The notes under the pieces are model-generated. The model saw only the letters and a list, made by a program, of their open reading frames with translations, searched no databases and was not told where the DNA came from. From JAGQLF01 sp964437465 (GTDB lineage: Bacteria > Patescibacteriota > Dojkabacteria > J137): a DNA stretch of 64,000 bases. A program made the position numbers and the translations under genes. Shown here one piece after another: positions 34,201 through 43,100 of the stretch. Numbering within the stretch: the stretch's first letter is position 1; every line of letters begins with the position of its first letter. The stretch covers positions 13,460 through 77,459 of the forward strand of contig CAYTGI010000005.1 of assembly GCA_964437465.1 (NCBI GenBank). Direction: 5' to 3'.

Positions 34201-35174
34201 GAAAATCCGATGTTACTCAAGGTCTTCCTAGAGTTGAAGAACTTCTTGAAGCTAGAACTCCAAAAGCATTGGCAGAATTAGCTGACATTGATGGTAAGAT
34301 CTCAATTATTGAAGACAAGAAAAAAATTATTATTAGAATTACTGCTAAAAAAGAAGAAGTTAAAGAGATTGAGCTTGAGGAAAAGGATGAAGTTATTGTT
34401 AAAGATAAAGCTTCGGTAAAAACTGGAGAGACTCTTGTTGTAAAAGGAGATAAAAGCGAGGTAAGAGCACCTTTTACTGGTAAAGTAAAAGTTACAAAAG
34501 GTAAGGTTACACTTCACGTTAAAAAAGATATTGAAATCGAAAAGAAAGTTGATTCAATGGCTAATGTATTAGTCCATGATGGTCAAGAAGTTAAGAAAGG
34601 TGAACAGTTAACTTTTGGATCTATCGATCCTAAAGAGCTAGCATCTTTAAAAGATGTAGAGATTGCACAGAGGTACATAATTGATGGTGTTCAGAGCGTT
34701 TATGGAATTCAGGGTATGGAAGTTGATGATAGACACCTTGAAATAGTTGCAAGACAGATGACAAGATACGTCTTAATTAATGATAGTGGAGACAGTGAGG
34801 CTCATTTACCTGGTGATTATGCTGACGTACTAGAAGTTGAGGCAGAGAATCTGAAACTTCAAGAGGATGGTAAAGCTCAAATAAAGTATGAAAGAGTACT
34901 AATGGGTATTACTAATTCATCCATTCGAACAGAGAGCTTCTTGTCTGCAGCTTCATTCGAACAGCAGGTTAGAGTTCTAACAGACGCTGCTTTAATCGGG
35001 AAGGTAGACCACTTGAGAGGATTGAAGGAAAATGTTATAATAGGTAGACCTGTTCCACTGGGGAAAGTCTTACTAGAGCAAGATTCGAGTGAAGTCCAAA
35101 AAGCTGAGGAACAAACAGCAATTATGGATGCACATGAGAGAAAATCACAAAATGATTTAAATAAAGCAATATAA
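31215..35174 (+). CDS. rpoC: RNA polymerase beta-prime subunit
   Basis: The 1319-residue product has an N-terminal zinc site (Cys58, Cys60, Cys73, Cys76), the catalytic Mg-binding NADFDGDQM near residue 542, a second zinc cluster (CGTDDG...SPLKCRVPHGLCVKC), and the trigger/bridge region with GEAVGIIAAQALGEPTTQLTL. A charged coiled-coil insertion (about residues 155-225, DEELEQKIKDIEEEF-like) sits in the N-terminal part. It is co-oriented with rpoB, rpsL and rpsG. Confidence 0.98.
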   Translation: MLKDFNAVKISVASPQDVMNWSHGEVTKAETINYRTFRAEPGGLMAEEIFGPTKDFECYCGKYKKIRYKGIVCDRCGVEVTHKRVRRERMGHIKLAAPVTHVWFSNGIPNRLALILDIPQKKLETVIYYARYVVTGVNEEEQKAAIESLDELKKNEITELSDELEQKIKDIEEEFKQLAEDIKKENKEEGKQKLQLDRNENSRKKEIARIKAAYKQKQDNTDKKFGNIKSLIEDIKLGFTLSEEEHSMLEEYEFFFYDAGMGAEAIKELLDVLNIDVEVAELEETMKTTKSQLKKSKVIQRIRILKGLKKSGVNPSWLILNVLPVIPPDLRPIIQLPGGRFATYDLNDLYRRVINRNNRLQRLINLGAPEIILRNEKRMLQESVDSLLDNNHKPGAPALNTRQMPFKSLSDMLRGKQGRFRQNLLGKRVDYSGRAVIVAGPDLKFDECGLPKNVALELFKPFVIRELIERGHAANPTRAKMIFEAKDPEVWDILEDVIQDRPVLLNRAPSLHRYSILAFYPKLIEGNAIRLHPMVVQGFNADFDGDQMAVHLPLSDKAVEEVKERMFAKDNMLALRDSTPIVNVSKDMAMGIYFLTQMKGDEKDVKRTFANDEELLTAYKLGIVKFYDPVKLLRNGEILITTAGRLIFNRILPEDYPYQNKTFGKGDIADLSADLFLKYGQDISIGVLDKVKNLGFDYATELGISISMGEFRFKDKKFVEDKLAEYEKKEQALLDDYYDGMITSKELKRLKQDIWSEHTDEIQDQLWEDARADENASNLIGINDSGAVPVGWAMKQIAGVRGSVSNMDGEIVSLPLKGNFERGLNNFEYFVASKAVRKSMSDVALKTAESGYLTRRLVDVSQDIITRIDDCGTDDGIWVSRVDSAKQMSFESRVKGRYAAEDIKDSKGNVIVEKNEVITVEKAKQISNEEKIEKVFLRSPLKCRVPHGLCVKCYGYDNGTGKPVAIGEAVGIIAAQALGEPTTQLTLKSKSDARSRKSDVTQGLPRVEELLEARTPKALAELADIDGKISIIEDKKKIIIRITAKKEEVKEIELEEKDEVIVKDKASVKTGETLVVKGDKSEVRAPFTGKVKVTKGKVTLHVKKDIEIEKKVDSMANVLVHDGQEVKKGEQLTFGSIDPKELASLKDVEIAQRYIIDGVQSVYGIQGMEVDDRHLEIVARQMTRYVLINDSGDSEAHLPGDYADVLEVEAENLKLQEDGKAQIKYERVLMGITNSSIRTESFLSAASFEQQVRVLTDAALIGKVDHLRGLKENVIIGRPVPLGKVLLEQDSSEVQKAEEQTAIMDAHERKSQNDLNKAI

Positions 35175-35182
35175 AGAAAAAT

Positions 35183-35629
35183 ATGGCAAGAATATCGCAA
35201 CTAACAAGAAAACCTAGAAAACAAAAGAATGCTTTGGTTAGATACAAAGGTCTAATGCTTTCTAAGAATACGAAATACAAGGCACTACAGTTCAACTATA
35301 ATGGTGTTCAGAATAAATTCTATAAGAAATCTAACCCATTTAAGAGAGGTGTGTGTATTGCAGTTAAAACTATGACTCCTAAGAAACCTAACTCTGCTCT
35401 TCGAAAAATAGCTAGAGTAAGACTTTCTAATAAGCAAGTTGTAACTGCATACATTCCCGGTGAAGGACATAACCTTCAAGAACACAGTGTTGTATTAGTA
35501 AAAGCAGGAAGACGACCCGATCTTCCTGGAGTAAAGTACAAAGTAGTAAGAGGTGTATATGACGCAGCTCCTGTAGAAGCAAGAAGACAAGCAAGAAGTA
35601 AGTTTGGAAATAAGAAGCCAAAGGCCTAA
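35183..35629 (+). CDS. rpsL: Ribosomal protein uS12
   Basis: The 148-residue protein carries TPKKPNSALRKIARVRL, GEGHNLQEHSVVLVKAGR and DLPGVKYKVVRG, the decoding-centre loops of uS12. It is about 24 residues longer than the E. coli protein, through an insertion at about residues 24-50 (KGLMLSKNTKYKALQFNYN) between the N-terminal tail and KRGVC. It starts eight bases after rpoC ends. A terminator lies beyond it. Confidence 0.97.
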   Translation: MARISQLTRKPRKQKNALVRYKGLMLSKNTKYKALQFNYNGVQNKFYKKSNPFKRGVCIAVKTMTPKKPNSALRKIARVRLSNKQVVTAYIPGEGHNLQEHSVVLVKAGRRPDLPGVKYKVVRGVYDAAPVEARRQARSKFGNKKPKA

Positions 35630-35636
35630 ATATCCC

Positions 35637-35662
35637 CCCCTGAAGTAGAAACACTTCAGGGG
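35637..35662. repeat. Strong hairpin after rpsL
   Basis: CCCCTGAAGT (35637-35646) and ACTTCAGGGG (35653-35662) form a perfect 10-bp stem. No T-tract follows on the plus strand, so it may be an mRNA 3' stabiliser or processing signal. Confidence 0.75.
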
Positions 35663-35714
35663 AAAAATTGACAATTAAATTACTGGAGAATAAGAGTATT
35701 CAGTAAGGAAGTAT

Positions 35715-35742
35715 AAAACTTACCTTACGGTAAGTTTTTTTT
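35715..35742 (+). terminator. Intrinsic terminator before the methyltransferase gene
   Basis: AAAACTTACC-TTAC-GGTAAGTTTT followed by more Ts forms a near-ideal terminator. A TTGACA-N17-TAAGAG promoter-like pair lies just upstream at 35668-35696. Confidence 0.88.
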
Positions 35743-35759
35743 ATTTATAAAAAACAATT

Positions 35760-36371
35760 ATGAATGAGCATCAAGAAAACACAAGAAGATACTACGATGA
35801 AAATGCTGTTAGATGGTCAGATAGGAAGAATCATATGCCAGATACAAGCTTCTATAGGGAAGAGTTAGATCGATTTGATGAATTAGCAGAAGGATCAGTT
35901 CTTGAGGTTGGTGTAGGTAATGGAAAAGAATCGGCTATTCTATCTCAGAATCATGAATATACTGGTGCTGATATATCTGAAGGAATGATTCGAACAGCAA
36001 GAGAATATCAGCCACACTTAGAATTTGTACAAGCGAGTGTTACTGACTTGAAGTTTGAGGATGATTCTTTTGACAACTTTTTTACTGCTGCTACTCTACT
36101 ACACATTCCTAGAGTAGAAATGCCCAAAGCACTATCTGAAATACGGAGGGTTGTGAAAAATAACGGTATTGGATTTATTAGTTTAAAAGAAGGTGAAGGG
36201 GAAGAGGTGCGAGAAAATGAAAATGGAAGGTATTTTTCATTTTTTAATTCAGATGAATTTAGAGGCATTCTTGAAGATAATGGATTTGAGGTTATAGAAT
36301 CTGGAGTTAAACCTGATAATAGAGAAGGTAAACCTAATTGGTTAACTTTTTTTGTAAGAGTAACTAAATAA
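35760..36371 (+). CDS. Class I SAM-dependent methyltransferase
   Basis: The 203-residue protein has motif I VLEVGVGNGKES (about residues 44-55), motif II/III with a GADISEGMI stretch, a TAATLLHIP motif IV and a C-terminal beta strand (WLTFFVRVTK). The acceptor is unknown. It is inserted between rpsL and rpsG, which are adjacent in most bacteria, and has a terminator directly upstream, so it may be independently expressed. A related domain is fused to a LOG protein at 57888-59156. Confidence 0.8.
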   Translation: MNEHQENTRRYYDENAVRWSDRKNHMPDTSFYREELDRFDELAEGSVLEVGVGNGKESAILSQNHEYTGADISEGMIRTAREYQPHLEFVQASVTDLKFEDDSFDNFFTAATLLHIPRVEMPKALSEIRRVVKNNGIGFISLKEGEGEEVRENENGRYFSFFNSDEFRGILEDNGFEVIESGVKPDNREGKPNWLTFFVRVTK

Positions 36372-36386
36372 TTTATATTTTATAAA

Positions 36387-36418
36387 GCTAAAGGCTAACA
36401 ACTAATAGCTTAAAGCTC
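36387..36418. repeat. Heptamer array upstream of rpsG
   Basis: GCTA (36387), GCTA (36394), ACTA (36401), GCTT (36408) and GCTC (36415) are exactly 7 bp apart with A-rich spacers. It fills the gap before rpsG and ends at its start codon. Confidence 0.75.
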
Positions 36419-36421
36419 AGA

Positions 36422-36889
36422 ATGAGAGGAAAACAAGCTCCAAAAAGAGAAATAAAACCGGATGAAATCTACGGTTCAAAAATGGTTTCAAAACTAATTA
36501 ACTATATTATGAAAGATGGTAAGAAAGCTATTGCAAGAAAGAATGTTTATTCTGCAATGGAACTTCTTGAAAAAGAAACAAAAACTAAAGCTTTGGAAGC
36601 TTTAGAGAAAGCAGTTAATACTGTTAAACCAAAAATTGAGGTGAGATCGAGAAGGGTCGGTGGGTCAAACTACCAAGTGCCTGTTCCTGTTCCAGAAGAT
36701 AGGCAAACTGCTCTAGCATTTAGATGGATTATTGAAGCTGCTAGAAATAACAGAGGAGGTGCAGAATTCTACAAAGCACTTGCTAGAGAACTAAAGGATG
36801 CTTTTAACGGAGAAGGTAACGCTGTAAGAAAGAGAGACGAAGTTAAGAAAATGGCAGAGGCAAACAAGGCTTTTGCACAGTTTGCATAA
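36422..36889 (+). CDS. rpsG: Ribosomal protein uS7
   Basis: The 155-residue protein has the uS7 landmarks IYGSKMVSKLINYIMKDGKK, ARKNVYSAMELL, VRSRRVGGSNYQVPVPV and RGGAEFYKALARELKDAF. It nucleates assembly of the 30S head. fusA and tuf, which usually follow, are missing; a terminator comes directly after. Confidence 0.97.
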   Translation: MRGKQAPKREIKPDEIYGSKMVSKLINYIMKDGKKAIARKNVYSAMELLEKETKTKALEALEKAVNTVKPKIEVRSRRVGGSNYQVPVPVPEDRQTALAFRWIIEAARNNRGGAEFYKALARELKDAFNGEGNAVRKRDEVKKMAEANKAFAQFA

Positions 36890-36912
36890 AAAGACAGTTA
36901 TCAACATTAAAA

Positions 36913-36940
36913 AGGGGAGTTGTATACTCCTCTTTTTTTA
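36913..36940 (+). terminator. Intrinsic terminator of the rpo-rps cluster
   Basis: GGGGAGT and ACTCCTC pair around TGTAT, with flanking A and T runs of at least seven bases. Confidence 0.88.
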
Positions 36941-36990
36941 TTGATCATATTAGCTGGAAACTCTATACTAAATTAGGTACTAAAATATTT

Positions 36991-39900
36991 ATGCGTACCA
37001 AGAATATAGAAATAAAGCACCCTATTTGGGGTGCTAATTTAAGACGTACACTTTTAACGTTTATTTCGCATGCTTAGTTTTTTTACTATCAGCATCTAGT
37101 ATTGAGGCTGCAAGCAATACAATAGATTTTCAAGGAAAGATAGTGAATAAAGGTGATGGAACGAATTTAGTGTCTGGAAGTCCTGCATGTGTAGTAGTTG
37201 GGGCAGATACTTGTGATTTTAGAGTAAGAGTTTACGATGCTTCTAGTGGTGGAAACTTACTTTTTGAAGAAGAACATACAAATTTAGAGATTGGAGATTA
37301 CAATGGGATTTTTAATTTAAGTATTAATAGTATCTGTGCTTCTACTCTGAGTGGTGGAGTTGATTGGGGAACAGGAGGATGTATTAGTAACGGTTGTGTA
37401 GATTTTAGTAGTACTAATGTGTATTTTGAGATAAGTTTTCACCTGCAGGAGATTCTACATACACAGAAACATTTACAAGAAAACAAATTAGCCAGACACC
37501 AAGCGCATATTATGCTGAAAGAGCGGGGAGTGTTGGTGATTTAAATGGATTTAATGAAACTGATTTTGTTCAGTTTGGTCAGGGTAGTACTCAAACAAGT
37601 ACAAATACTAATGGTTTAATTAATATAACAACTACAGGTAATGTTGTTAGTCCTTTAATATTTCTTAATGAAAACTGGGCAGGTACTCCCCTACTTTTAG
37701 ATTTACAGGAAGGGGGATCGACTCAATTCAGTATAGGAAATAATGGAGTAATAACTTCTGATTCTTTAGCTGGAGGAGGGGTTCAATGTTTACAGTCAGA
37801 TAACAGTGGGATAATCTCAGCTACGGGTTCAGCATGTGCGGGAAGTTCTCCCTGGACAATAGATATGAGTGACATTTACTATAACGGAGGAAATGTTGCT
37901 ATTGGAACTGGAGCCCCAGGAGCCACTTTATTCCACGTTCAAGAAAATACTACAGGTTTACCAACATTTGGAAGCGACACTTCCTCTGCCTTTTCAAGTA
38001 TTAATGACACGTATTTAGCTATAATTTCGGGAGCGGCGAATATATCTGGAATTAATTTTGGAGACAATAGTGATGAAAATCCTGGAATAATAGCGTATAA
38101 CAATGCTTCAGATTCATTTGTGTTTACAACTGGAACATCAACAGCATTGACAATAGCTTCTGGGGGAGGACTTACTGCTAATAGTTTGGCTGGAGGTGGA
38201 ACACAATGCTTGCAAGTAGATAATGCTGGATTAATTGCTGGAAGCGGTTCAGGATGTGCAACAAGTCTATGGACAGATGGAGGAACAACTACCTACTTAA
38301 CTTCAACAACAGATGATGTTGCATTTGGAGGAACTGGAGGCTCTTCTCCATTCTTCTTTGATGTAAGTGATCCGTCGATAAATATTAATAGCACACAGGT
38401 TTTATACCTTCCAGATCAAACTACATTTGCGGGATCTTTGATTATTGGTAATGGTGGGACTAGTTTGAGTACCTCCACTAATTCTACAGGTGTTGGTATT
38501 GGAGCTTTAACTAGCCTTTCATCTGGATCAAGTAACACAGCTGTTGGAACAAATTCATTGACATTAAACTCTACTGGAGCAACTAATGTTGCTATAGGAG
38601 CATCAGCTCTGTCTGGAATTGCTGATGGTTTTGCAAATGTTGCAGTAGGTACATTTTCAATGGAATTAAAGTCATCAGGAAATCACAATATAGCAATTGG
38701 AGGGCAATCGATGTATAGGAGTTTTTCAGGTGCAAATAATATAGCAGTTGGATCCTCCGCACTATATAATAATAGTTCAGATTCAAATGTGGGTATTGGA
38801 TATAATGCAGGCTATAGAGTTAATGGAGATGATAATATTATTATTGGAGATAATGCAGGAGCAGGTATTGGGTCATCGACAACTACGTACTCAATAAGTA
38901 ATAACGTCTTGGTTGGGACAAGGGCAGGTCAGATAATGGGTACTAATGCTAACAATAATATTTTAATTGGACATCAAGCAGGTAATAATTTATCTATTGG
39001 AGCTAACAATATTGTAATTGGGTATGACATCGATGCACCAAGCTCTTCAGGCTCAAATAGAATGAGTATTGGGAATATAATCTATGCAACAGGAGTTGAT
39101 GGCACAGGGACAACAGTAAGTACAGGAAATCTTGGAATTGGGATTGCAAATCCAGATAGTAATACTGAACTTCATATATACGATCCAGGAAACACAATAC
39201 TGGGTATACAATCTGGGGCTCAGTCTATATGGGGTATAGAATCCTTATCAGCTTCTAATGCCATGAGGATTGGTAATTTAAATGGGGCTGTCCTAAACAA
39301 TCATGTATATATAACTTCAGGAGGTAATGTTGGGATTGGGGATGTTCCTTTAGATAAGCTACATGTATTTGGAGATGCTAGGGTTGGAACAGGAACAACT
39401 GGTTGTATTAAAGATGCAGATGGCACTACTATAGCAGGTACATGTAGCTCTGATTTGAGATTAAAGGAAGAAATTAGAGGATTTGATTCAATATTAGAAA
39501 GATATGTACAATTAGAACCTGTATTTTATAAATGGCGATCTGAAGAATTCCCTGAATTACATCTTGGAACTAGTGAAATTAGTGGGTTAATTGCACAGAA
39601 TGTTGAACAATTATTTCCAGAACTAGTTGCATATGATGAAGATGGATTCAGACAAATTAATTTTTCAGCGATAGACTTTTATACAATTCAAGCAATAAAA
39701 GAACAGCAAGAACAAATTGATAGCTTACAGGCTCAACTGGCAAGTATTAGTAGTAATCCACCTGGATCACAACCATTAGAACATGCAATTTTAAACAATC
39801 TAACAATTAGAGAAAACTTGAACATAGAAGGAAAATTGAATCTTGCTGATGACTCAGCTGATGTAATAGAAATTCCTGCAGGAGATGTTGAGTTTTCTTA

Positions 39901-40084
39901 TACATTTAACACCGCTTACTCCTCTACTCCTATTGTATCTATAACTCCAATTTCTGAAGAGGTGCTTAGTGAAGGTATCGTTTATATTGTAACTAATTCT
40001 GATCAAAACGGTTTTACTATAAAATTAAATCAACCAGCATCAGTTAATATCTCTTTCAACTGGACTGCTTTTGGGGACCTTTAA
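36991..40084 (+). pseudogene. Giant surface fibre with head repeats and S74 chaperone domain; two frameshifts
   Basis: An ATG at 36991 opens MRTKNIEIKHPIWGANLRRTL. The frame changes near 37072 (to LVFLLSASSIEA, the rest of the signal/anchor segment) and again at a T4 run at 37436-37439, where a fifth T would restore SPAGDSTYTETF. From there it is open to 40084. Repaired, it gives about 1030 residues: a domain shared with the next gene (TCDFRVRVYD), trimeric-adhesin head repeats (NTAVGT, NVAIGASAL, NNIAVGSSAL), and a peptidase S74 domain starting SDLRLKEEI with the Ser/Lys pair used for self-cleavage. It may be decayed, phase variable, or affected by sequencing errors. Confidence 0.75.
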
Positions 40085-40163
40085 ACTATCCACATAAACT
40101 TTTCATTTCAAAATATTGAAGTTAGAAAAATTAATACCTATACTAATATAGGCACATTTTTAT

Positions 40164-43100
40164 ATGTGTAGAGTAATGAATCAGATTAGTAACATAAAGC
40201 GTAAAAACAACGCTCTTTATTCAGGGTCTAAAAAAAGGCCTGTTTTAGCTCGTCAACACAAGTTTGCTATTCCATTAGCAATTTTATCTGGACTGCTATT
40301 TTTATTATTTATTCTTATAAACACAGGAGGGTTATATTCTTTCTTAAATATTTTCGCTGCTACAAGAACTATAAATTTTTCAGGAAAGATTGTTAATAAG
40401 GATGATGGAACTAATGTTGTTCTTGGTGATCCTGCTTGTGTTTTAGCAGGAGCAGATACATGTGATTTTAGAGTTAGAATTTTTGATGCAATAAGTGGAG
40501 GAAATCAGCTTTTCCAAGAAGATCATAATGATATTGAGATTGGTGATTTTACAGGAATATTTACTCTTGATATTAACTCAATTTGTAATTCTCAGGTAGT
40601 TGGAACAGTAGACTGGGCTACAACAGCTTGTGTAAGTAACGGAGGAGTTGATTTTAGTAGTTCAAGTATTTATATAGAGATCTCATTTTCTCCAGCTGGA
40701 GATGGAACTTATACTGAGGTTTTTGGAAGACGGGCTTTTAGTAATACAGCGAGTGCATTTTTTGCCGAAAGAGCTGGAAGTTTGAATGGATTGACTAGTG
40801 ATGATTTTGTTCAGCTAGCACAGGGAACCACTCAAGTTAACAGTGATGATTTTAGCTTAATAGATATTGAGACAACAGGAAATTTAACTGATCCTCTAAT
40901 TGTTGTTAATGAGAATGGAGCGGGAACTCCTGACCTTTTTGATTTTCAAGTGGGGGGGGACTCGATATTTACTTTAGATAACGATGGATTATTATCACTG
41001 TCAAATGATCAAGGGGTAACGAATTTAAGTATTGAAGAGTCAAATGCAACTAACGATAACCGTACTTTATTAAGTTTAATAAACAATGGAGGAGCTATAA
41101 TTTCTTTGGAAGATACTGATTCTTCAACGCAAGCTTGGAATATCATAGGTAGTGATGAATTTACTATAAAGAACGATGCGACACCCGCAAATGACTTATT
41201 AAAAATCGATGATTTAGGCAACGCCTACATGTTTAATGGACTTACTATTAATGATGGTTTTGATTCTTCTACAATCTCAGCTATTTTAAACTTTGGAGGC
41301 GCAAATACTGAAACAATTGAGTGGTCAGCTCCTAACAGTAGATTTGAAATCTCCGACGATTTAGATGTGTTTAATAGCTTAACTGTAGGTGATAGTGTTG
41401 GAATTGGTACTCAAAGTCCTTCAGAAGCTTTAGATGTTGTGGGATCTGTTCAGCTAAGTGGTGATATAAAAACTACTAACCCTTCTCAGTTATTACCAGC
41501 AAATTCTTTAGACTATGTGAAAAACATTCCTAATTCAAGAGGAGGAGTTTCAGGAGATCCAATAAGTCAGTTTGACTTTGAATTAACAGATAATGAGTAC
41601 TTTTTAGTAGGAGCATTTAGTGGATCTGTTGATTTTGATACTGATAATAGTATTCCTGGTGACACCTTAACAAGTCAAGGCACAGATGGTTTTATTGCAA
41701 AATACAATCTCAACGGAACTCTTCAATGGATAAAACAGATTGAGGGTTCATCCATTGAATCTGTCACAGAGGTAGAAACTGATTCAGCTGGAAATATATA
41801 TGTCTTAGGTAATTTCTCTTCAAGTAATGTTGATATTGATCCAGATAACTCAGTTTCTGGAGATACCTTAAGTGAATCTGGAGGAAGAACATTTTTAGCA
41901 AAATATAATAGCTCAGGAGTTCTACAATGGGTTAAGCAGATGGGTCAAAGTGGATTTCTATACATAGTTGGGAATGACATGTACGTTAACGATTCAGGAG
42001 ATATTCATTTCACTGGATATTTCTATGGAGGAATCTCAATAGACTTCGATCCTGATAATGTAGTTGTTAACGATACTCATTCAACTACTAGTTTCACTGA
42101 AGGCGATGCTTTTTTAGCAAAATATAACACAAACGGTCTAATTCAATGGGTACATGCAATAGGGACAACAAATGACACCCTTCGAGACAGCGGTAAAAAA
42201 GTTTTTGCTGATTCCGGAGGAGATGTGATTCTTGTAGGTGATGCAAGTCAAGGATTATTTGATTTTGATGAATATAACGTAGGATCTGATGATACCTTTG
42301 ACTTTTCGACCGGTGAAGGAATATTTATTGTTAAATATAATTCTTCTGGAGTTGCTCAATGGTCAAAAGGATTAATTGATAATGGTGGACAATTAAACTC
42401 TGGAGTAGTAATTGCTGATTCCTCAAATAATATCTACTACACAGGAGGCCTACAAGGCACATCAAATGACTTTGATGATGATAATGTTGTAGCTGGAGAC
42501 ACTTTAAACCAGATAAATGGGGTTGATTCATTTTTGGTGAAATATGACTCAAGTGGATTACTTCAATGGGCAAAAGCTTTGGATATCAGTAGAACCAATG
42601 CTTTAGACATAACACCTTCTGGAGAAGTTTTAGTTGGAGGTACATTTAATACGACTCCAGATTTTGATCCTGATAATGTTGTTAGCGGTGATACAGTTGC
42701 TGCAGTTGGTGTTAAAGATATATTTTTTGCTAAATACGATTCAACAGGCCTTTTAACAGAGTTGAAAACTATAGGTACTTCAGGGCAAAATGCAAATTTA
42801 TCTCATATTGCTATTGACTCAAGTTCAAATATATATACCCAAGCTTCTTACCTTGGTACTATCGATATGGACTCTGATATAGTTATTTCTGGAGATACTA
42901 TTTCATCATCTACCACGAATGGATATTATATTGCTAGATATTCATCATCTACTCAATCAATAGCAGGATCAAACATAGGATCGTCTTCTAGCCCTTTTGG
43001 AAATACATATACAAATGCTTTAAACATTTCCGCTATTACTGGATCAACTCAATGTTTGGAGATAGACACAAATGGAAATGTATCTGGATCTGGAATTACT

